From positions 166,130-230,129 of the forward strand of contig CAJTQT010000004.1 in the NCBI GenBank assembly GCA_910578325.1: a DNA stretch of 64,000 nt. The letters run 5' to 3'. The stretch's first letter is position 1; the number at the start of each line of letters is the position of its first letter. The notes below the pieces were generated by a model that ran no database searches, was not told where the DNA came from, and saw only the letters and a list, made by a program, of their open reading frames with translations. Below, piece by piece: positions 58,811 to 64,000 of the stretch. The position numbers were made by a program, and so were the translations under genes. The DNA is from an uncultured Christensenella sp. (GTDB lineage Bacteria; Bacillota; Clostridia; Christensenellales; CAG-917).

Positions 58811-59005
58811 TGAAAATCCTCCTCTGTATTTTAATAGACTGAACGGTAAAATTGTTACCTCGCCCAAAGCGACAGGACAGTTATAACTTATTTATGTTTC
58901 GCAAATTATAAATGTATTTTGACAATCGGTAACAAATTTGTTAAATAAATGTAAAAAACGCAGCAAAACGCCGCGCATTGAATTTAAACCGTATATCCGT
59001 CCGCG

Positions 59006-59923
59006 CTAAATCAAATAGTTTTTGAAAAAATCGCACATACGCTTGTTCACGTCTTCGGATTCCCGCCAGTCCCAGTTAAGAACGTTATAGACGTGATTGA
59101 GATTATGCTTTTTATCAAGCGGCTTATCAGCATACACGTATTCCGAGTCTATGCACTGTGCCTTTACGAGTTCGTAACCTCTGCGCGTTTGCTTTTTAAG
59201 AAAATCTCCGTAAGAGGAAGCAAAGAAGCACGGGCAGATGTCTTTATTCAGAAAGGATTCGAACGAAACCGTCTTGTCTACCCCGTTTTTCAGATATCCT
59301 TTCCCGAATATCGGATTGAAATAGAATTTCATAAAGCACTTAGGCAGAGGAGCAAGTTTGAGAGGTTCGAGAGCGGGACAAATCAACCCCGCCGCGCGCA
59401 AAGTCCACGAAGGATTCACACCGAACTTCTTTTTAAGACTTTCGTCGTTTATTATATTTGCGATCAAAGCCGAGATATGCCCTCCCGCACTGTCTCCCGC
59501 AATAAACATATTCCGCTTGTCCAGTCCGTATTTTTCGGCGTTGTCAAAAATATAATCCGCCGCAAGACAAACGTCTTTAACCTGTCCGAATATATCGGTT
59601 TCGGGCGCCAGACGGTAACTAATATCCACAACCGCAAATCCGTGCCGTACAAGCGAGCGACAGAAATATGAGTTCAGTTCCTTATCGCCGTAATACCATC
59701 CGCCGCCGTGGATATCCAGTATAACAGGCAGTTTTTGGGTTGCTCCCTTAGGTTTGTAAATATTGAGAGTATGAAGCGGATTGTCGTCATCCGCATAACG
59801 GACATCCAAAACCGCATCGTCAAAATCGGGAATCTGCTGAGCCGCTATGCGCTTAGCGTCCCCCTTTTTAACTATGCTATTCCAAAACCACACAACCGCG
59901 CGGTTTGCTTTTACTCTGCCCAT
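59006..59923 (-). CDS. Alpha/beta-hydrolase, hormone-sensitive-lipase (esterase) type
   Basis: A 305-residue protein. Oxyanion-hole motif DIHGGGWYYGD (about 69-79), nucleophile in IAGDSAGGHISAL (about 142-154) and a C-terminal LNHVYN that may supply the His. It lacks a signal peptide, so it is cytoplasmic. It should hydrolyse short-chain esters. GGGAGGGGAG precedes the ATG. It lies 24 bases after the 92-residue gene upstream. Confidence 0.88.
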   Translation of the reverse strand: MGRVKANRAVVWFWNSIVKKGDAKRIAAQQIPDFDDAVLDVRYADDDNPLHTLNIYKPKGATQKLPVILDIHGGGWYYGDKELNSYFCRSLVRHGFAVVDISYRLAPETDIFGQVKDVCLAADYIFDNAEKYGLDKRNMFIAGDSAGGHISALIANIINDESLKKKFGVNPSWTLRAAGLICPALEPLKLAPLPKCFMKFYFNPIFGKGYLKNGVDKTVSFESFLNKDICPCFFASSYGDFLKKQTRRGYELVKAQCIDSEYVYADKPLDKKHNLNHVYNVLNWDWRESEDVNKRMCDFFKNYLI

Positions 59924-59947
59924 ACTCCCCTCCCGAAATACTGCGGA

Positions 59948-60226
59948 TTACCAGTTTCCGTCGATATTTTCCGCCTCTTGACAAGATGAAAGACGTATAA
60001 TACGCTTCGTCATTTTAACCGGATAAGGCGCGTCTTTTTCTGTAAAATCATCCACTGCTATCACCATACCGAACTTTTCTTCGTTGCTGTCGCCTACGGG
60101 AACCACGACGAAATCGTATTTACCGGCGATTCGATTCTCGTCGATGTACGAATAACCGTAACTCGAATACGGATTAAACACCACCTTGACGTATCTATAA
60201 AGTTTTTCATCATTTGTTTGCGACAT
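59948..60226 (-). CDS. Conserved-looking 92-residue protein, unknown
   Basis: I do not recognise a named family. The sequence has YRYVKVVFNPYSSYGYSYID and FVVVPVGDSNEEKFGMVIAV, short strands like a small beta-barrel resembling the 3'-DNA-end binding domain at the start of PriA. AGGTGG precedes the ATG. Good codon use and tight spacing to the esterase gene support a real gene. Confidence 0.6.
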   Translation of the reverse strand: MSQTNDEKLYRYVKVVFNPYSSYGYSYIDENRIAGKYDFVVVPVGDSNEEKFGMVIAVDDFTEKDAPYPVKMTKRIIRLSSCQEAENIDGNW

Positions 60227-60284
60227 TGCGCCACCTCGTATTTACAGTGACAAAACGCGTCACCGATTTACAAACGGATTATAT

Positions 60285-61712
60285 TTATTTTACGGATTTT
60301 TTGGAAAGCAACACCAGCGTCTCCACGTTCGCTGTCTGCGGAAACATATCGTAAGGTCTCACAAAAACCACGTCGTATTTGTCGGATAAAACTTTTAAAT
60401 CCCTTGCCAGAGTCTGCGGATTGCAGGATATATATACAATACGCTCGAAGCCGTCCGCGCTTTTTAGCGCTTCTCTGTCGCAACCCCTTCTGGGCGGATC
60501 CAGTATCAACGCAAGCGGCTTTATATCGCTTTCAAACATATCTCCGAGATAATAAGGCGAATTCCGCGTTTCATCGGACACCGCCGCAATTTTTTCATCG
60601 ACAATTGATTTAGGCAGTTCCGAGATAAACTTTTTTGCGTTGTCGCAAACACACTTTACCCTGTCGGAAATATTCAGCGATTTCATAAGCGCGGCAGCGT
60701 CCTCGCTTGCGGACTTTTCTATTTCAACCGCGGTTATGGTAGCGTTCGGAAGTCGCAGAGCGAGTTGAGCGGTGAGCAAACCTACTCCCGAATACAGTTC
60801 GACTATGTCTCCGCCGAAATCTGCGAGAGCATCGGCAGTCCCGTCGTATATCGCGTCGCGAACTTTATCGTTAACCTGCAAAAAGGATTTGGGAGATACG
60901 AATGCCCTGAATCTTCCCAGACTTTGCTTTTTTTCCTTACCAAAAATCAATCTGACGTCGCGTCCGAGTATTACGTTATCCGCACGCGTGTTTTCGGAAA
61001 TATATAACGTGAAATCTTTAAAATAAACTTTTAGTTTTTTCACAAGTTCGCCGACTTTGGGCAGTCTTGCGCCGTTTATAACTACTGTAAGCGAAAGATT
61101 ATCGAGGTTTCTCGCAACAATGTGTCTCAGCAGTCCCGAGCGCGTATTTTCGTCGTATACAGAAACCGAAAACTCGTTCGCCCATTCTGTCACGGCAGAA
61201 ATGAGATTCGCCGCCCATTCTCCGTGAAGCGGACACCATTTCATAGGCACGGTCTTATGCGTGCGCTTTTCGTAAAAACCGAGCGAAACTTTTTTACTTC
61301 TGCCGTTATAAGCAAAGGGCAGCGAAAGTTTGTTTCTGTATTCCCAGTCGTTAAGGCGTATCGGCAAAGGAACGTCCACTTCCAGATCGGCAAATTTTTT
61401 CAGTGCGGTTTTAACAGAATCCCGTTTAATTTGAAGCTGAACGGGAGTGGAAATATGCTGTAAATCGCATCCGCCGCATTTGCCGAAATAAGGACACAGC
61501 GGTTTAATTCTATCTTCGGATGTCCGCACGATTTCCACAACGTCACCGAACGCGCAGTCCTTCTTTACATAATTTATTCTCGCGCGGATTTCTTCCCCCT
61601 TAATTGCATAAGGAACGAAAACAGGATATCCGTCGGGTTTAATCACTCCCTCCCCGTCGCTGCCGAAATCGGTCACCGTACCCTGTATAATATCGCCTGC
61701 AATCAAGTCCAT
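60285..61712 (-). CDS. 23S rRNA uracil-C5 methyltransferase (RlmD/RumA type)
   Basis: A 475-residue protein from the ATG at 61712 (a TTG two codons upstream is possible). TRAM domain (about 1-58), iron-sulfur cysteines CPYFGKCGGCDLQH (about 75-88) with a fourth Cys later, SAM site DIVELYSGVGLLTAQLAL (about 305-322), DPPRRGCDREAL (about 418) and catalytic Cys in YISCNPQTLARDL. It methylates a uridine C5 in 23S rRNA. Which position (1939 or 747) cannot be told by eye. No neighbour is functionally linked. Confidence 0.9.
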   Translation of the reverse strand: MDLIAGDIIQGTVTDFGSDGEGVIKPDGYPVFVPYAIKGEEIRARINYVKKDCAFGDVVEIVRTSEDRIKPLCPYFGKCGGCDLQHISTPVQLQIKRDSVKTALKKFADLEVDVPLPIRLNDWEYRNKLSLPFAYNGRSKKVSLGFYEKRTHKTVPMKWCPLHGEWAANLISAVTEWANEFSVSVYDENTRSGLLRHIVARNLDNLSLTVVINGARLPKVGELVKKLKVYFKDFTLYISENTRADNVILGRDVRLIFGKEKKQSLGRFRAFVSPKSFLQVNDKVRDAIYDGTADALADFGGDIVELYSGVGLLTAQLALRLPNATITAVEIEKSASEDAAALMKSLNISDRVKCVCDNAKKFISELPKSIVDEKIAAVSDETRNSPYYLGDMFESDIKPLALILDPPRRGCDREALKSADGFERIVYISCNPQTLARDLKVLSDKYDVVFVRPYDMFPQTANVETLVLLSKKSVK

Positions 61713-61779
61713 TCTCAAAAAAATATTCGGTTATGCCAAAAGCGACAACGCTGAAAGCATAACCGAAAGCAAATCAAAA

Positions 61780-63027
61780 TCAAACGTTTGCGAAAACCTT
61801 TTTAAGTTGCGCAAATCGTGGCAAACCGTCTTCGAGAGGCGCTTTGGCGTCGCCCTGAATGAGCGGCAAAGCATATTCGATAAACTCATCGCCGACGTAC
61901 GAACCGTCCTGCGTAATCCATTCGAGCGGGACTTTCTTTTCGGTATTCGCGGCGAGTTCGAGAGGCATCAGTACGTTTTTGCAAACGTAGTTTCCGTTTT
62001 CGTCCGAACTTCTTTCAAAGATGACCATCTTATCCGTCTCGCCCTCGACCGCGCTTCTAACTGCAAACGCGCCCGCATTGAAAGCCTCTTCGACGTCGGT
62101 TTTGGACGCGAGGTGCGCGCCGCAGCGTTGCATAAGGCTGAGTTCGATAGCGCGGACTTTAACGCCCAACTTCTCTTTTACGACGTTTGCGAGTATCTGT
62201 GCAAGTCCGCCCAGTTGCGCGTGTCCGAACGTATCGTTCTGAGACACCGTACACTCTGCGACGTATTTGCCCTCCGCATTTTTCAAGCCCTCGGAAACGG
62301 CTACGATGCACTTATTGTCATTCTTTTCGCAGACGCTTTTAACGGATTCCACAAACTTATCGGTATCGAACGGAACTTCGGGAAGATAAATCAAATCCGC
62401 TCCGAGTCCCTTATATCCCGCAAGAGCGGCGGCGGCAGTGAGCCAGCCTGCGTTTCTGCCCATAATCTCGATGATGCAAACCTGACCGAAGTTATACACT
62501 TTAGCGTCGAGATAGCATTCCATAATGGTATTTGCAATATATTTTGCCGCGCTTGCATAACCGGGGCAATGGTCCGTGCCGAAGAGGTCGTTATCGATGG
62601 TTTTCGGAACGCCTATAACGTTGCACTCATAGCCGACAGATTGCAGATACTTGCTCACTTTATTGCAGGTATCCATACTGTCGTTGCCGCCGTTGTAGAA
62701 GAAATAGCGGATATTGTATTTTTCAAACACTTCGAGGATACGCTTGTAGTCCGTATCGTCCACGTCCGCGTCTTTGAGTTTGTATCTTGCCGAACCCAGA
62801 GCCGAAGACGGCGTATATTTGAGAAGTTCGATTTCTTTGGGGTCTTCCTTAGAAATATCAAAGAATTTTTCGTTAAGTATACCTACAATTCCGTGTTCAG
62901 CGCCGTAAACTGCGGTTATGTTGCCCTGTTTCAAGGCCTCTGTAAAAACGCCTGCCGCGCTGCTGTTTATAACGGAAGTGGGACCACCGCTCTGACCGAA
63001 CATACACGCGCCAACCAAATTTTTCAT
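61780..63027 (-). CDS. 6-phosphofructokinase, pyrophosphate-dependent type
   Basis: A 415-residue protein from the ATG at 63027 (AAAGGAG before it; frame similarity starts here). FGQSGGPTSVINSSAAG opens the fold; NGGNDSMDT and PKTIDNDLFGTDHCPGY carry an Asp and a Lys at the two positions that select pyrophosphate over ATP; EIMGRNAGWLT is the fructose-6-phosphate site. It phosphorylates fructose 6-phosphate reversibly with PPi and saves ATP in glycolysis. Monocistronic. Confidence 0.92.
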   Translation of the reverse strand: MKNLVGACMFGQSGGPTSVINSSAAGVFTEALKQGNITAVYGAEHGIVGILNEKFFDISKEDPKEIELLKYTPSSALGSARYKLKDADVDDTDYKRILEVFEKYNIRYFFYNGGNDSMDTCNKVSKYLQSVGYECNVIGVPKTIDNDLFGTDHCPGYASAAKYIANTIMECYLDAKVYNFGQVCIIEIMGRNAGWLTAAAALAGYKGLGADLIYLPEVPFDTDKFVESVKSVCEKNDNKCIVAVSEGLKNAEGKYVAECTVSQNDTFGHAQLGGLAQILANVVKEKLGVKVRAIELSLMQRCGAHLASKTDVEEAFNAGAFAVRSAVEGETDKMVIFERSSDENGNYVCKNVLMPLELAANTEKKVPLEWITQDGSYVGDEFIEYALPLIQGDAKAPLEDGLPRFAQLKKVFANV

Positions 63028-63146
63028 AAATATAACTCCTTTTCGCAAAGTAATGTTGCTTAGATAATGATAATATATTTTTACATTATTTACAAGCAAA
63101 TAATACTTTTAATTATTTATACATAGTTCGCATTAAGTTAAAACAC

Positions 63147-63350
63147 TTAAAGTCCCAACAATTTGCTCGGCAAAACGTTTAAAATAAGACACAGTTTTTC
63201 GATGTGGTTAATACGCGGTTTGGTTTTGCCGACAAGATGACTTTTCAAAGTTTTGATACTGATGCCCATTGCGTCGGCAACTTGCTGTAAAGTGAGACCG
63301 CTGTTCTCGATATGGGATTTAATGCTCAATAAAATTTCCGAATAAGACAT
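63147..63350 (-). CDS. XRE-family regulator A
   Basis: A 67-residue single HTH domain: LTLQQVADAMGISIKTLKSH is the helix-turn-helix and KPRINHIEKLCLILNVLPS the rest. AGAGGTG precedes the ATG. Divergent from regulator B; three palindromes lie between them. Together they resemble a phage-type or toxin-antitoxin-type switch, but no phage gene lies nearby in the window. Confidence 0.82.
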   Translation of the reverse strand: MSYSEILLSIKSHIENSGLTLQQVADAMGISIKTLKSHLVGKTKPRINHIEKLCLILNVLPSKLLGL

Positions 63351-63364
63351 AATTACACCTCTAA

Positions 63365-63448
63365 TATATCATTTTGCGATATATTTCAAAAAAATTATAT
63401 ATCACAATGCGATATATTGACAAGCAAATTATATCACTTTCTGATATA
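63365..63448. promoter_or_regulatory. Three palindromic operators between divergent XRE genes
   Basis: TATATC-N7-GATATA occurs three times with perfect arms: 63365-63383, 63398-63416 and 63430-63448. Centres are 33 and 32 bp apart, about three helical turns, so dimers would sit on the same face. A TTGACA at 63417-63422 lies between operators 2 and 3. Confidence 0.88.
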
Positions 63449-63457
63449 AATAATGAT

Positions 63458-63673
63458 ATGACAGTATTTAACAGTGAAGTCGGAAAAAATTTAGCGAGGT
63501 GCCGAAAGGCGGCAGGTTACACTCAAAAACAAGCGAGTGCGGCTTTAAATATGTCACAACCTAATTATTCCAGATTTGAGCGTGGACTTTATGAGTTGAG
63601 TTATATACAATTGGCAACACTCTGTAAGTTGTTTGAATGCTCGGCAGACGAAATTTTGGGAATTAAGAATTGA
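63458..63673 (+). CDS. XRE-family regulator B
   Basis: A 71-residue single HTH protein from the ATG at 63458; a longer frame starting at 63374 would run through operators 2 and 3 and is unlikely. HTH: CRKAAGYTQKQASAALNMSQ, then NYSRFERGLYELSYIQLATL. It lacks a clear ribosome binding site. It probably binds the same palindromes as regulator A, either in opposition or as autorepressor. Confidence 0.8.
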   Translation: MTVFNSEVGKNLARCRKAAGYTQKQASAALNMSQPNYSRFERGLYELSYIQLATLCKLFECSADEILGIKN

Positions 63674-64000
63674 ATACCCATATAAATCTGCGCTTGAAGT
63701 GCAATTTAGCATTTTAAATTCAATTTAGTTTATTTTAATAGATATCACCAAATATACAAGATGTTGAAGGAATAATGACTTTGTAAAGCCGCTCATTTAA
63801 CTTTAAACTTAAGATAAACCCCGATATTGAGATGAAGAACGCGAAAGAGGCACTTTTGCGAACCACCCTATGCTATTTGTAAAACCGCGATATTTGCGTT
63901 CAGACAAGGAAAAGGCACTTTTGCGAACCGCTGAGACTATAAATGAAATAACCCCCTCTTTCCCTTCGGGCTTTTCTCCCACCACTCGTATATGGACGCG
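63674..64000. other. Non-coding right end of the window
   Basis: No gene seen. A 16-bp direct repeat, GGCACTTTTGCGAACC, occurs at 63849-63864 and 63914-63929. The last 60 bases are C-rich on the plus strand and may belong to the end of a minus-strand feature beyond the edge. Confidence 0.4.

Noticed and set aside
63365..63448. Short CRISPR-like array
   Set aside because: The three repeats are palindromic operators with 13-14 bp between them, too short for spacers, and lie between two regulators; no other CRISPR-like array was seen in the window.

Overview
The window comes from an anaerobic, fermenting, endospore-forming Firmicute, most likely an uncultured gut-type member of the Clostridia. 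The evidence is the genes themselves: spoIIE (cut by the left edge), a YerC/YecD regulator, MnmM (YtqB type), a YitT-family protein, a bifunctional AdhE, [FeFe]-hydrogenases with a PAS sensor, a pyrophosphate-type phosphofructokinase, and AGGAGG-like ribosome binding sites. Order and genus cannot be decided from sequence alone. Most genes lie on the minus strand. Several genes lack a Shine-Dalgarno sequence and instead have a -10 hexamer 6-7 nt before the start codon, which suggests frequent leaderless transcription.

Layout. 1-2.75 kb: spoIIE, yerC-like, then a small leaderless P-loop kinase/GNAT operon. 2.9-12.26 kb: a 9.3-kb integrative element in the 3' end of tRNA-Arg(ACG). It has a serine recombinase, an HUH rolling-circle Rep, several large inverted repeats that could be origins, a two-gene module with a HEPN-type RNase motif, and a restriction-modification locus (XRE controller, HNH nuclease, EVE-like/PD-(D/E)xK nuclease, two DNA methyltransferases). 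Joining the two ends in silico recreates a near-palindromic attP centred on GGTGCACC. 12.3-15.3 kb: MgtC-like protein, lipoprotein, mnmM.

15.4-24.6 kb: a compact, intact podovirus-like (P22-type) virion cassette: large terminase, a TerS-like small protein, portal, scaffold, coat protein, gp4-like adaptor, gp10-like tail hub and a coiled-coil protein. It has no integrase, replication, lysis, tail-fibre or repressor gene, and its codon use looks like that of the host. The coat protein carries a C-terminal InlB/Listeria-Bacteroides-type repeat, the same kind of domain found in a surface protein 10 kb away. This is the best candidate in the window for an undescribed system (a domesticated capsid or gene-transfer-agent-like particle).

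24.7-34.9 kb: a secreted membrane-anchored protein with an Arg/Asp tail, a DUF1538 transporter-like protein with two PII-like partners, a YitT-family protein, a large InlB-repeat/BspA-type leucine-rich lipoprotein, an acyltransferase and galM. 35-42.7 kb: a hydrogen/redox module (two 2Fe-2S proteins, PAS-containing sensory hydrogenase, SpoIIE-type phosphatase, second hydrogenase) beside adhE, whose promoter overlaps a Rex-like palindrome. 42.9-47.9 kb: a degenerate M28-like membrane protein with a MarR regulator, a GPH sugar symporter, a flavoprotein and a ferredoxin. 48-50.6 kb: an AT-rich islet of small orphan genes beside tRNA-Ala(CGC), whose 3' end is present three times as direct repeats. 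50.9-57.9 kb: galactofuranose and surface-polysaccharide genes (two GlfT2-like transferases, glf, an iron-sulfur/pyruvyl-transferase fusion). 57.9-63.7 kb: a YjdF-like membrane protein, an esterase, rlmD-like methyltransferase, PPi-type phosphofructokinase, and two divergent XRE regulators that share three evenly spaced palindromic operators.
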